Of a DNA stretch of 64,000 nt, positions 28,201 through 38,000 are shown piece by piece. Within the stretch, counting starts at the first letter, position 1. Every line of letters starts with the position of its first letter. The DNA comes from Oscillospiraceae bacterium. GTDB lineage: Bacteria; Bacillota; Clostridia; Oscillospirales; Ruminococcaceae. The translations under genes and the position numbers were made by a program. Location of the stretch: contig JAFWDH010000023.1 in the NCBI GenBank assembly GCA_017513135.1, positions 1 to 64,000 on the forward strand. Direction: 5' to 3'. The notes under the pieces are model-generated. The model saw only the letters and a program-made list of their open reading frames with translations, searched no databases and was not told where the DNA came from.

Positions 28201-28753
28201 GCAGGGAGGACTCACGGCATCCGAAAGGGGAACCGCTCTGCACGAGTTCCTGCAGCACTGCGATCTCAAGGCAGCCTCGGAGGATCCTGCCGCTGAAGCT
28301 GACAGGCTCAGGGAGATGCAATTCCTGAATGAAAATGAGGCTGCTTCCATCAGCGCTTCCAGGGTAAGGAATTTTTTCAGAAGCAGGATAGGCAGAAAGG
28401 TACTGGAGGCAGACCGTCTGTACAGGGAGTATCCGTATATGGATTCGATAAAGGCAAAGGAAGCTGTGCCTGATGTCGATCCAGAGCATGAGGATGATAT
28501 GATAATCATCCAGGGAACCGCGGACTGCGTGATAGAGAAGGAGGGCAGACTGACGATACTGGATTACAAGACTGACCGCGTAGATGATCCGGAAGAACTG
28601 ATACACAGATACACGAAACAGCTTGTTTCTTACTGCCGATCGATAGGCTCCCGGCTGGGACTTCCCGTTGAGGAAGCGGTGATATGGTCATTCAACCTTG
28701 AATGTGAAGTTCCGATCGATCTAAGCCTCGCAGACAGGCCAATAAGCGGATAA
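25262..28753 (+). CDS. addA: AddAB helicase-nuclease, subunit AddA
   Basis: UvrD-type superfamily 1 helicase fused to a RecB-like nuclease. Walker A GAAAGSGKT is near residue 20, the DEFQDTN motif near residue 390, helicase motif ALTRAKER near residue 830, and the nuclease motif LDYKTDRV near residue 1100; 1163 residues. Overlaps addB. A weak imperfect hairpin lies at 28772-28801, without a T-run. Confidence 0.95.
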   Translation: MAEVILTEEQRQAVTRPGKILVGAAAGSGKTFVITERIARILNDRDRPVKANRLLLMTFSNAAASEMRQKIRRKLSEMIAADPSDEYLREQQRLLRRTHIGTVHSFCQKIIREFFSEAGVSPDFSLCDENYSGTLRTEALDEAFDMLCDKDPEAAALLTGNFGRSRSAREAMEAVLSLHMFEQNLVDPEKWENEVIGELEKRKPFTETAAAGIEAGRLADGFEQAAELLGYSQRLMEAENASGKGYEHLCDVTEHCSFMGKALKENDWEKALEISSAVPAGKLTFQKHISRIASSAAKTAKEVYGGCMNLFRKVMTEDIGKGERAREAQADIVGALVKAERCFRESLNRMKSERMLLEYDDLEAIAIRLFYNEKGELTEIARSVSERFDHVLVDEFQDTNERQKLIFDAVSCGGKNLFCVGDVKQSIYSFRRADPSIFLAMKEERGGEGQAEYLALHSNFRSSPGVIGAVNTVFDPIMTKEFGGVDYMPDERLAYGGTAGSASECGLEYHAVDCAPDDLPEAVAGYIRKLISEENYIESAEGRRRVREEDICILLRSLAGRTELYTEALDRYGIRYSNPVSEDFFGASEIMVIMSLLRAVDNPGSDIDVTAVMMSPIGGFSADEFILLKMKSADGKLWTALKDSDDVKCIRLRELLSGLREKASVMSVREIVREAIEQSDAETFLTAPPDTERRKKRLRALIDFASGYTSYGGNGLSDFIRQCEISQRSGRGPESSQSGSGGVLLTSVHKAKGLEWPIVILADAGRRLNTSADSRGNVLFDQKIGIAAKVRMESEEGLWMEKPPEYSVISELRTGSGKEEELRILYVALTRAKERAVVFSARKSSPSGKVPDAEVIDEASACAVGGRLVPVLISSKNDYSDWIDRSLGVAGFTSADIGSGGAVRGDVMLVRRALDFYTAESRENCAEESEPDPALADEIDRRLAFVYRKGGTVQIPTSMTVTQLTETFRPARSYRPAFVKQGGLTASERGTALHEFLQHCDLKAASEDPAAEADRLREMQFLNENEAASISASRVRNFFRSRIGRKVLEADRLYREYPYMDSIKAKEAVPDVDPEHEDDMIIIQGTADCVIEKEGRLTILDYKTDRVDDPEELIHRYTKQLVSYCRSIGSRLGLPVEEAVIWSFNLECEVPIDLSLADRPISG

Positions 28754-28980
28754 CAAGAACTGTAATTGAAGACCGACTCGCAGATTGTCCTGTGAGCCGG
28801 TTATGTATTCGTTATGAAGTGTCCTGTAGTCATTTGCGGAACATACCGTTTTTGTACGTTTTCTTGCAGATGAGCAGTGTTCTGATGTATTTTTTACATA
28901 TTATGTGCTAATATTATTCCAAATAATGATAAAGGGTGTATTATGCCCTTTAAAGAATAAAAGACAATTGGGGTGTTTAT

Positions 28981-31900
28981 ATGGATTCTCAATTCTATGA
29001 TAATCATCAGACGTTTCCGGAAATAGATCCGGTAACTGGTGAACTTAGATATCCGGAAACAAATCAGTATGCGGCTCCGGGAGCGCAGTATCCTTCCCAG
29101 TATCCTTATACACAGAGCGGCAACGGATATGCTCCGAGACAGTATCCTTCTGTGAACGGCCAGCAGTATGATGCGCGCAATATCCCGAACGGGCGTTATG
29201 ATTTCGGTAATGTCCCTTCCGGAAATCAGCCTTACCCTAACCAGCGTCAAGGCTATCAGCAGGGGCAGCCGTTTGCGACGCCCGCACAGAATCCATTGCC
29301 ATACCAGAACTCTTCCCAGCCTTATCAGGGCGGCGATTTTCAGACATCTTCACCAGCCAGCAGCTATCAGCAGGCGCTTGATGCCGCTCGTCTGACTGCT
29401 GCAAATGAAGAAAACAGCAGGCTGAGAGCAGAGCTCGAAGAATTGAGAAAACTCAGGGAAAAAGCGGAAAAAGAGCTTGAAGAGAACAGAAGCGCAGCTG
29501 CAAAGGCTCTCAGCGAGGCGGAAAGCGTCCGAAAGGAGAGAGACACGGCCCTTCAGCAGGCGGAAGCTGTCCGTATTCAGAACGAGACTCTCCGTAAACA
29601 GGCAGAAGACGATCTCGCTGCAGTGAGAGAAGAAGCTGAGAAGAGGCAGCAGGAGACTCTTGCTCAGTTCAGGATGGAGATCGCTGCCAAGGACAGCGAG
29701 AGACAGCAGAGGCTTACCGAGACCAGAAATACGATAGAGGAACAGTGGAGACAGACACAGGCAGAACTTCAGAGGCTTGAAGAAGAACGCCGCAGGCTTG
29801 AGGAGGAAAAAAGCCAGGTAGCTGACCTTCAACTGACGTTTGCTGCTGAAAAGGACAGGCTGGCTGCCGAAAGACAGCAGCTTGATCAGGATGTAGCCGC
29901 AACGGAGCAGATAAAGAAACAACTTGAGAACGAAAAGAGCGATCTTGAGATAGCCAAACAGAGAGCAGAACAGGAAAGAAGCGCCATAGAAGCGACAAAG
30001 CTTCAGTTCGATCAGCAGAAATACGTTCTCGCCCAGAACAGGCAGCTTCTCGATCAGGATAAGGCGCTGTTCGAACAGAATGTACAGAAGTTCAATTCCG
30101 ACAGGAACGCCTTGAAACAGTCTGCTCAGAAACTTGCTGCTGACCGCAGCAATATAGAGCAGTTCAGAAAACAGCTTGAAGATGAAAAGAACGCTGCTGC
30201 AGCGCTCCGGCGTAAACTTGCAGAAGACAGGGCTTCTCTTGATAAGCGCATGCAGGAGCTCGGCGTCAACAGAGTCGCATTTGAACAGTCCGTACAGCAA
30301 CTGAACGAAGAAAAGAACGCCTTTGAGCAGGACCTTCAGAGATTCCAGTCGGATCTCAGCGAGTTTGAGAAGCAGAAGGCAGCGGCCGAACAGAACAAGG
30401 CTGCTCTGGCACAGGATAGAGAAGCGCTAGAGCAGCGGCTTCAGAAACTGAATATTGACAGAAGCGAGTTCGAGAGACAGCGGGAAGCTGCTGAACAGGA
30501 TAAGATCCGTCTCGAAGAAGAGAGGCTGGCTGCCGAAAGGCTGAGGCGTCAGCTTGATGAGGACAGAGCCGCTCTTGAAGAAGCCAGACAGCAGAGCATG
30601 GATGAACTGGCTGCTCGGGAAAGGCTTCTTGCCGAAACGGAAAGGCAGAGCAAAGAGCACCGCGCAAATGTAGACGAGAACCGTATGAGAGAAGCTGAGG
30701 GTCTCCGGGCATTCTTTGAAGCCCAGAGAGCTGAAGCCGAGAGGATCAGGCTTGACCTCGAGAAGGAAAAAGCTGAGCTTGAACTGCAGAAGCAGATTCA
30801 GAAAGAAAATGCTGAGAAGGAGCTTCAGAGACTGGAAGAGGAGCGCAGGCTTCTCGAAACAGAAAAGACTGAACTCAGCATGAAGATGACGGATCTTGCT
30901 GAACAGGTCGAAGCTGCTGAAGTTCTTGAAACGGCAGAAGGATCAGATGCAGCCGATTCAGTTCCGAGTCCGTTCAGCACACTGTTCGGCGAGGATAACG
31001 AAGAGGGCAATGTGTCAGCGGTCCCTGAAACAGCGAAGATACAGGATGCTGATGTGGCCGCTGAATCAACAGAGCAGAGATCAGAAGAGAACGTTTCTGA
31101 GCAGAGCAGAGCGGAAAACGCCGGGCAGATCCCAGAAGTGAAGGAACCCGAATCCGCTGAGACTGTTTCTGAGGAGACAGAATCATCGGCTTCTGAATCA
31201 GTTCCGGAAGCAACGGAGCCTGAAGCTGGCGAGGTTGTTTCTGCGGAAACAGAACCTACGGCTGCTGAGCCGGCTCCGGAAGAAGCAGAACCGGAACAGC
31301 CTGAAACAGTCTATGCAGAAGCACACGAAACCGCTGAAGATACACAAGTGCCATCAGAGGATACGGCAGGAAACGTTCCTGCAGCAGGCAGCTCTGAGAC
31401 GAAATATATGCCTGAGGTGTCATATATCCGTCAGGAAACTTCGGAGGAAGCTCCGGAGGAATCGGATAGTCAGTTGAACGAGTCAGAGCAGGCTGAGCTT
31501 CCCGAGGAATCATTCGATGATCTTAAAGAGAAGTTTTTATCTGACGAAGACGGTGAAGGCCTTGTGTTTGAGCCTTTGCCTGAAATAACAGAGTTTATCA
31601 GCGATGGAGAAAGTCTGGCAGGGACCGGAGCTGAAGGCATTCTGCCTTCGGAGCTGTTCGAACCGCTCATGCCGTTTGAGATCAGCGAACCTGCAGACAT
31701 CAGCATTGCTGAGTCGGCTGAAGAGGCAGCGGAGGCGGAATCTGTACAGGAGAACGCTGAACCTGTAACTCAGCCTTCTGAAGAGGAGACTGCTGAACCT
31801 ATTGCTGAACCTTCCGCGGAAGAGAGCGCTGAACCGGCTGATGACGGATTCGGTTTCATTGATGATCTTCCCGCTTTTGAGAAGATCGATTCATTCGAGG

Positions 31901-33837
31901 ATACTGTGACGGAGGAACATACAGAGGATCAGTCTTTCTCCGATCTGCTTAATCAGTTCAGTACACAGCTTGATCTGGGCGATCTTGCCGCTCCGACCAA
32001 TGATACAGATCAGTTTCCGGAGTCCGGGTTCTCTATAGTCGATCTCGGATTTGATTCTGAAACGCCACTGGTGACAGAGGGTTTCGGGTTGGATCTGCCT
32101 GAGCAAGAGAATGAAGACATAGCGACAGCAGAAGGAAGCCGTCCGGATGACTCTGAAGATGCCGGTCATGAAGTTTCCGACATGGCACTTCCGGATGAGA
32201 CTGAAACCGCCGACATGAGAGGAACGGAAGATATTTCTGAGACTGATAACACCGACAGCATAACAGTCTCATATATCTATACACCTTCCGCAGAAGAGTC
32301 AGTTCCGGAATCTTTGCATGATGAGACTCCTGAAACGGATGAACAGCCGGAGCAGGACGAAGAGCCGGAAACCGATTCCGATGACGACGGATTCTCGTTT
32401 ATAGTACCGGACGATAACGATACTGCAGATGAAACAGATACTGTTCCGCAGACAGAGAGTGTAAAGGTAGCTTATGACTTTATGGCGGACCTGCCTGAAG
32501 GATCAGCTCTGGCATCCGAGTATCAGACACCGGGTGAAGAACCGCTGCCTGAAGACACCGTTGAGAATGAAACAGTATCTGCTGAAGAACAGGAATCGGC
32601 GCCGGTATTCTTTGAACTGGAGGATAACGAGCCTGAAGCTGCTGGGCAGGATGTGTCCCCGGCGGATCATGAAGCCGTGGAGCTTCCGGTTGAAGACGCA
32701 GTCCTGGAAGAGGTGTCCGAACCTGCGACAGAGCTGTCAGAAGACATGGTGAACGTCTCTGTTACGGACGGTACCGTAAAGGTGTCCGAGCCTATTAAGA
32801 CAGAGGAGGATGCTGAAGAACTGTTCGATTTCGACTCGGCTGTAGACGATCTCGCCACTGCAGTTCTCAGAGACAACGCCTGGCTGTACAGCATGAACAA
32901 TCTTGCTCCTGCCGGCGAAGAGGTCATGAAGGTAAGCGATCTTACCTCAAAGTATTATGTTAACGAAGTCGACTGCAGTTATCCTGCTTACAAGGAAGTG
33001 TCTTTCGGATTCCCGGCAGGAAGCTGCACGGCAGTCATCAGCAGTGTTCCGTTCTGCGCATACGCCTTTGTCAGAGCGCTGGCGTGTCCTGAGGAGATAG
33101 GCGAAGGAACGGTGATGCTCGGAACGCGTAAAATGACTCATAATGACCTGATCTACATAGGATCCGACAGACTGGTCGAAAAAAAACGGAAGACTCTGGA
33201 CTGGCTTATGAGCACGATCGGCGGGTCATCAGAACAGAAGAGAGCGAAGCTCCTTACACTGCTTGAGCAGGCGGGAATGACCAGCCTTGCGGATATAGAA
33301 CTTGAGTCACTTAGTTACTCACAGAGGATGCTGGTGCTGCTTGTTGCGGTCAGTTTCAGCAATACTCCTGTTGTGCTCATCAATGATCCTCAGTTTGAGA
33401 TAGAGGAAGTCGATGTCAATTCCGCATGTGCAGTGTTCAAACTTCTTGCCGATGCAGGGAAGACTGTGCTTGTCGCCGGTCACTCGCCCAGATTGATGAG
33501 GTCTGTCGCGAACAGAGTACTTGCGATCCATTACGGAAACCCGGTATTTGCCGGTTCATACCGCAGATTCATAGAGGATAACTGTGAAGCCCTTGTCCTC
33601 TTCCATACCGATGAACCTGAAGAAATGGAAGAGAGACTCTCGGAGGATGAAAGGTTTGTCATAGTAAGAGACCGTGACATCATCGAGATACAGAGAGCTG
33701 AAAACAGCACGGCTGGTGAGAACGAGGCTATAGAAGCTGCGAAGGAAGCCGGAGTGCCTGTAGAGAACCTCAGAAACGGTGATAAAGGCTTCTCCATTGC
33801 ATATAAGGAAGTGTTTAAAGCCAGACCCAGGATCTGA
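28981..33837 (+). CDS. Giant coiled-coil protein with C-terminal degenerate ABC-ATPase domain
   Basis: I do not recognise a named family. Four regions are visible in 1618 residues. Residues 1-130 are Gln/Tyr/Pro/Asn-rich and low-complexity. About 131-650 is a long coiled coil, with 21 contiguous 14-residue repeats at 261-554. About 650-1290 is Glu/Pro/Ser/Thr-rich and very acidic. About 1316-1535 resembles an ABC ATPase: FPAGSCTAVI precedes a missing P-loop (SSVPFCAYA where GxxGxGKST belongs), LSYSQR stands for LSGGQ, VVLINDP for the Walker B with DP in place of DE, and VAGHS for the H-loop. The last 80 residues resemble the tail of ABC-2 ATPases. No signal peptide. A six-helix membrane protein follows 72 bp later, so the pair probably acts at the inner face of the membrane, with the ABC domain as a non-hydrolysing adaptor (inference). 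Confidence 0.75.
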   Translation: MDSQFYDNHQTFPEIDPVTGELRYPETNQYAAPGAQYPSQYPYTQSGNGYAPRQYPSVNGQQYDARNIPNGRYDFGNVPSGNQPYPNQRQGYQQGQPFATPAQNPLPYQNSSQPYQGGDFQTSSPASSYQQALDAARLTAANEENSRLRAELEELRKLREKAEKELEENRSAAAKALSEAESVRKERDTALQQAEAVRIQNETLRKQAEDDLAAVREEAEKRQQETLAQFRMEIAAKDSERQQRLTETRNTIEEQWRQTQAELQRLEEERRRLEEEKSQVADLQLTFAAEKDRLAAERQQLDQDVAATEQIKKQLENEKSDLEIAKQRAEQERSAIEATKLQFDQQKYVLAQNRQLLDQDKALFEQNVQKFNSDRNALKQSAQKLAADRSNIEQFRKQLEDEKNAAAALRRKLAEDRASLDKRMQELGVNRVAFEQSVQQLNEEKNAFEQDLQRFQSDLSEFEKQKAAAEQNKAALAQDREALEQRLQKLNIDRSEFERQREAAEQDKIRLEEERLAAERLRRQLDEDRAALEEARQQSMDELAARERLLAETERQSKEHRANVDENRMREAEGLRAFFEAQRAEAERIRLDLEKEKAELELQKQIQKENAEKELQRLEEERRLLETEKTELSMKMTDLAEQVEAAEVLETAEGSDAADSVPSPFSTLFGEDNEEGNVSAVPETAKIQDADVAAESTEQRSEENVSEQSRAENAGQIPEVKEPESAETVSEETESSASESVPEATEPEAGEVVSAETEPTAAEPAPEEAEPEQPETVYAEAHETAEDTQVPSEDTAGNVPAAGSSETKYMPEVSYIRQETSEEAPEESDSQLNESEQAELPEESFDDLKEKFLSDEDGEGLVFEPLPEITEFISDGESLAGTGAEGILPSELFEPLMPFEISEPADISIAESAEEAAEAESVQENAEPVTQPSEEETAEPIAEPSAEESAEPADDGFGFIDDLPAFEKIDSFEDTVTEEHTEDQSFSDLLNQFSTQLDLGDLAAPTNDTDQFPESGFSIVDLGFDSETPLVTEGFGLDLPEQENEDIATAEGSRPDDSEDAGHEVSDMALPDETETADMRGTEDISETDNTDSITVSYIYTPSAEESVPESLHDETPETDEQPEQDEEPETDSDDDGFSFIVPDDNDTADETDTVPQTESVKVAYDFMADLPEGSALASEYQTPGEEPLPEDTVENETVSAEEQESAPVFFELEDNEPEAAGQDVSPADHEAVELPVEDAVLEEVSEPATELSEDMVNVSVTDGTVKVSEPIKTEEDAEELFDFDSAVDDLATAVLRDNAWLYSMNNLAPAGEEVMKVSDLTSKYYVNEVDCSYPAYKEVSFGFPAGSCTAVISSVPFCAYAFVRALACPEEIGEGTVMLGTRKMTHNDLIYIGSDRLVEKKRKTLDWLMSTIGGSSEQKRAKLLTLLEQAGMTSLADIELESLSYSQRMLVLLVAVSFSNTPVVLINDPQFEIEEVDVNSACAVFKLLADAGKTVLVAGHSPRLMRSVANRVLAIHYGNPVFAGSYRRFIEDNCEALVLFHTDEPEEMEERLSEDERFVIVRDRDIIEIQRAENSTAGENEAIEAAKEAGVPVENLRNGDKGFSIAYKEVFKARPRI

Positions 33838-33911
33838 GATCCCTGGCCGTCTGCTGGTTATTGGATTAGATTTAAATGAGGAGGGACAGAGGGCGGTAGA
33901 TCGGATGTCCG

Positions 33912-34823
33912 ATGCGCTTTCTGGAAAGAGAAATGAAGAAAAAAGACCAATCCTTCGGAAGCTTTTTTCTGAGCGCTGCGAGAGCCTCTGGTGCTGCGTT
34001 GCCGGTGCGGTTGATCTGGTCGGCGATTCTGGCATTGGTTGTCAGTTGTTTTGTCCTGGGGCTTCCCAAATTCGTTCCGTCGATTTCGGCAAAATTCCCG
34101 CAGTTCCTGTTTGATACTGCTGCCGGCGCCGTTCATGTGTACACGGTCCTGGCTTCTGTGATCATAATGATCAGCAGAGCGTTCAATACGAAGCTGTTTA
34201 TCTTTGATGAGATATTGTCAGGCAAGTGGGAACTGGCTTCAAGATGCGGGGCAGACCTTAAGACCCCGTGTCTCGCAAAAGCTCTGTTCGCGTTCTGGGC
34301 TCCCTTAAGCACATACTGCTTCGGCGCCGTTATTTTCTGTGTCATCGTAAGGGTGCTGGGCGGAGCTCTTTTTGCCGGTCTGGGGAAATACATCGGGCTT
34401 TTTGCGGTCGGACTTCTCTCAATGATAGCAATGTTCTCGCTGGAGATCATTTTTGCCGCATTTGGAGTGCAGAAAGGAGCTCTTCCGTTTCTGTGCCTTC
34501 CGTTCTTGATACTCATCCTTGTTTATTGGTACTGGAAAGGCCTTCTCGCAGCTAATACGGAAGGGATTACCATCGTTGCAATCGAGAACATCGTCAAGTT
34601 CTCGCTTACGAGTCTTACACTTATCGCTCCTGTCCTCTTCGTCATAGCACTTGTCATCTGTATGACTGTTCCGGTCAAGAGAATAGACAAGTATGTGGTC
34701 GAGGATCTTGATGATGAGATGCTGAGGGTCCTTGAATTCAGAGATGATCAGGAAGTGTATGAGAAGACATCGGACGGCTTCGAACTCGTGTTTACCGGGA
34801 AAGAAGTGCTGAGATCGAAATAA
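33912..34823 (+). CDS. Six-helix membrane protein resembling an ABC-2 permease
   Basis: About six transmembrane segments (near residues 30-50, 75-95, 120-150, 155-185, 195-215 and 225-255 of 303), with a cytoplasmic KWELASRCGADLKTP loop between helices 2 and 3 where ABC-2 permeases carry their coupling segment, and an acidic cytoplasmic tail. The start may be ATG 33912 or 33933 (GGAAAGAG ahead of the second). It follows the giant coiled-coil protein, whose C-terminus looks like a dead ABC ATPase, so the two probably form one membrane complex. Transport activity is doubtful unless another ATPase joins. Confidence 0.65.
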   Translation: MRFLEREMKKKDQSFGSFFLSAARASGAALPVRLIWSAILALVVSCFVLGLPKFVPSISAKFPQFLFDTAAGAVHVYTVLASVIIMISRAFNTKLFIFDEILSGKWELASRCGADLKTPCLAKALFAFWAPLSTYCFGAVIFCVIVRVLGGALFAGLGKYIGLFAVGLLSMIAMFSLEIIFAAFGVQKGALPFLCLPFLILILVYWYWKGLLAANTEGITIVAIENIVKFSLTSLTLIAPVLFVIALVICMTVPVKRIDKYVVEDLDDEMLRVLEFRDDQEVYEKTSDGFELVFTGKEVLRSK

Positions 34824-34853
34824 CGGATCATTTCAAAAGAACATTTGAACTAG

Positions 34854-34885
34854 ACCCTGCCGTCAGGGATTGAAGGCAGGGTTTT
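34854..34885 (+). terminator. Terminator after the coiled-coil/permease operon
   Basis: ACCCTGCC pairs with GGCAGGGT, followed by TTTT. Confidence 0.7.
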
Positions 34886-34973
34886 AGTATGAGAAAATGA
34901 CCGCTGAAAACTCTGAAATGAGCAAAGAGGATAATCTTTTTCGTTCAAAGGGATGATAGCGTCCGGGGCGTTC

Positions 34974-35002
34974 TTTACAGGTAAAAACGCTGATGCTAGA
35001 AT
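34974..35002 (+). promoter_or_regulatory. Promoter of pyruvate:ferredoxin oxidoreductase
   Basis: -35 TTTACA (34974-34979) and -10 TAGAAT (34997-35002) with a 17-bp spacer, 50 bp upstream of the start. Confidence 0.65.
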
Positions 35003-35051
35003 AACTATAAGCGCAGTTTTTTAATACTGTATTAAAAAGTTGGAGGATCCA

Positions 35052-38000
35052 ATGGCAAGAAACAAAAAGACGATGGACGGCAACAATGCTGCGGCGTATG
35101 TATCTTATGCATACACCGAAGTGGCCGGAATCTATCCGATCACTCCGTCCAGCCCGATGGCTGACTATGTTGATCAGTGGTCAGCAGCGGGACAGAAAAA
35201 CATCTTTGGGACCACAGTAAAGGTCGCAGAGATGCAATCGGAAGCCGGCGCTTCCGGTACTGTCCACGGATCTCTCGCAGCCGGTGCTCTTACGACGACC
35301 TACACTGCGTCGCAGGGCCTGCTGCTCATGATCCCGAACATGTACAAGATCGCCGGAGAACTGCTCCCTGCAGTCTTCCATGTCTCAGCGCGTGCAGTCG
35401 CATCCCATGCTCTGAATATTTTTGGCGACCACTCAGACGTGATGGCCTGCCGTCAGACCGGTTTTGCGATGCTCGCAGAGACAAACCCCCAGGAAGTCAT
35501 GGACCTGTCTCCTGTAGCGCATCTTGCTGCTATCAAGAGCCGTGTTCCCTTCCTCAACTTCTTTGACGGATTCCGCACGTCTCATGAACTTCAGAACATC
35601 GAAGTATGGGACTATGAGGACCTCAAGGAAATGTGTGATATGGATGCGGTCGCCGCATTCCGTAAGCGCGCACTCAACCCCGAGCATCCCGTTATGCGCG
35701 GCTCTCACGAGAACGATGATATCTTCTTCCAGCATCGTGAGGCCAACAATGCTTTCTATGATGCAGTTCCTGCAGTCGTAGAAGAGTACATGGACAAGAT
35801 CAATGCCAAACTCGGCACTGATTACCGTCTGTTCAACTACTATGGCGCTCCGGACGCAGAACGCGTCATCATCGCCATGGGTTCGATCAACGACGTCGCG
35901 GAAGAAGTCATCGATTACCTCACTGCAAAGGGTGAGAAGGTCGGTCTTGTAAAGGTACGTCTCTATCGTCCTTTCTCTGCCGAGAAGCTCGTTGAAGCTA
36001 TTCCCACAACTGTCAAGAAGATCGCTGTTCTTGACCGTACAAAGGAACCCGGATCTCTTGGTGAGCCTCTCTACATGGATGTTGTCGCTGCTCTTGCCGC
36101 CCAGGGAAGAAAGATCGATACAGTCATCGGAGGACGCTACGGACTCGGATCCAAGGATACTCCTCCTGCAAGCATATTCGCGGTGTACGACGAACTTGCG
36201 AAAGATGAGCCCAAGCCTCATTTCACGATCGGCATCAACGATGACCTTTCACACCTGTCACTGGAAGAGAAACCCGCTCCCAACACAGCTGCGGAAGGCA
36301 CGATCGAGTGCAAGTTCTGGGGCCTTGGCGGCGACGGAACAGTCGGCGCGAACAAGAACTCCATCAAGATCATCGGAGACTACACCGACAAGTACGTACA
36401 GGCTTACTTCCAGTATGACTCCAAGAAGACAGGCGGCGTGACGATCTCCCACCTGCGCTTCGGCGATCATCCTATCAAGAGCCCATACTACATCAACAAG
36501 GCTGACTTCGTAGCCTGCCACAACCCGTCTTATGTGACCAAAGGATACAAGATGGTCAATGACGTAAAGCCGGGCGGCGTATTCATGATCAACTGCCAGT
36601 GGTCTCCTGAGGAACTTGGCGAGCATCTTAACGCTGAGGCAAAGCGCTACATTGCCAGGAATAATATCCAGCTCTATACCATCAATGCTATCGATATCGC
36701 TGCATCCATCGGCATGGGCAAGCGCACCAACACGACACTTCAGTCCGCGTTCTTCGCTCTTGCCAACGTCATGCCCATCGAGGAAGCGGTCGATCACATG
36801 AAGGAAGCTGCTCTCAAGAGCTATCTGCGTCACGGACAGGATGTCGTTGACATGAACTACAAGGCCATCGATGCAGGCGTCACTGCTTATGTCAAGGTAG
36901 ACGTCCCCGCCGAGTGGGCTGATGCAGTCGACGAGACCGAAGCCGCACCGCTTGAAGGCCCCGAGAAGCTCGTCAAGATGGTCGATACCATTCTCAAGCC
37001 CGTCGGACTCATGGACGGCTATTCATTGCCGGTCTCCGCATTCAGCGAGCACGTTGACGGAACGTTCGAGCTCGGCGCATCTGCATATGAGAAGCGCGGC
37101 GTAGCAGTCTCTGTTCCTGAATGGAACGCAGAGACCTGCGCACAGTGCAACCAGTGCTCATTCGTCTGCCCGCATGCAACGATCCGTCCCTTCGCGCTTA
37201 CTGAAGAAGAAGCAGCTGCTGCTCCTTCAAATACGAAGTTCGGAAAGAGACCCATCTTCAAGACCAACTACAAATACACCCTGGCTGTTTCTCCCCTGGA
37301 CTGCATGGGATGCGGCGTCTGCGTCGGCGTATGCCCCACCAAGTCCCTTACGATGGTCGACAGAGAGAGTCAGGAAGATCAGCAGGCAGTCTTCGATTAC
37401 TGCGTAGCGAATGTCGAAGAGAAGAAAGACATCAGCCCGATGCTGAACGTCATCACCAGCCAGTACAGAAAGCCTCTGCTTGAGTTCTCAGGCTCCTGCG
37501 CAGGCTGCGCCGAGACCTCCTATGCAAGACTCGTGACACAGCTCTTCGGAGATCATATGTACATCTCCAACGCGACCGGATGCTCCTCGATCTGGGGCGG
37601 CCCGGCTGCAACATCTCCCTATACAAAGACCAAGGAAGGAAAAGGACCCGCATGGGCCAACTCCCTCTTTGAGGACAATGCGGAGCACGGCTTCGGAATG
37701 ATGCTTGGCCAGAATGCCATCAGGAACTCCCTGAAGGACAAACTGGAAGCTCTTGCCGCTAAGGAAGATGCGCCTGAATCCTTCAAGAATGCTGTCAGTG
37801 AGTATCTCGATACCTTCACCGATGGTGACAAGAACGGTAAGGCGACCGATGCTGTAGTAGCGGAACTTGAAAAGCTCAGCTGCGACTGTGATGATCGCAA
37901 GTATATCCTTGAAAACAAGGAATATCTGTCCAAGAAGTCCATTTGGATCTTCGGCGGCGACGGATGGGCGTATGATATCGGATTCGGCGGTCTGGACCAC

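Noticed and set aside
28772..28801. Terminator after addA
   Set aside because: The stem has a mismatch and no T-run follows, so I did not list it as a terminator.
29350..30300. 316-residue minus-strand open frame inside the coiled-coil gene
   Set aside because: It is a shadow of a Glu/Gln/Lys-rich coding strand; Leu/Phe/Ser-rich with no family features or ribosome binding site.
29761..30642. CRISPR-like 42-nt periodicity
   Set aside because: The period follows 14-residue protein repeats; DNA units are not identical and there are no spacers.
35433..36221. 262-residue minus-strand open frame inside nifJ
   Set aside because: Shadow of a highly expressed gene with biased codons; no recognisable domain.
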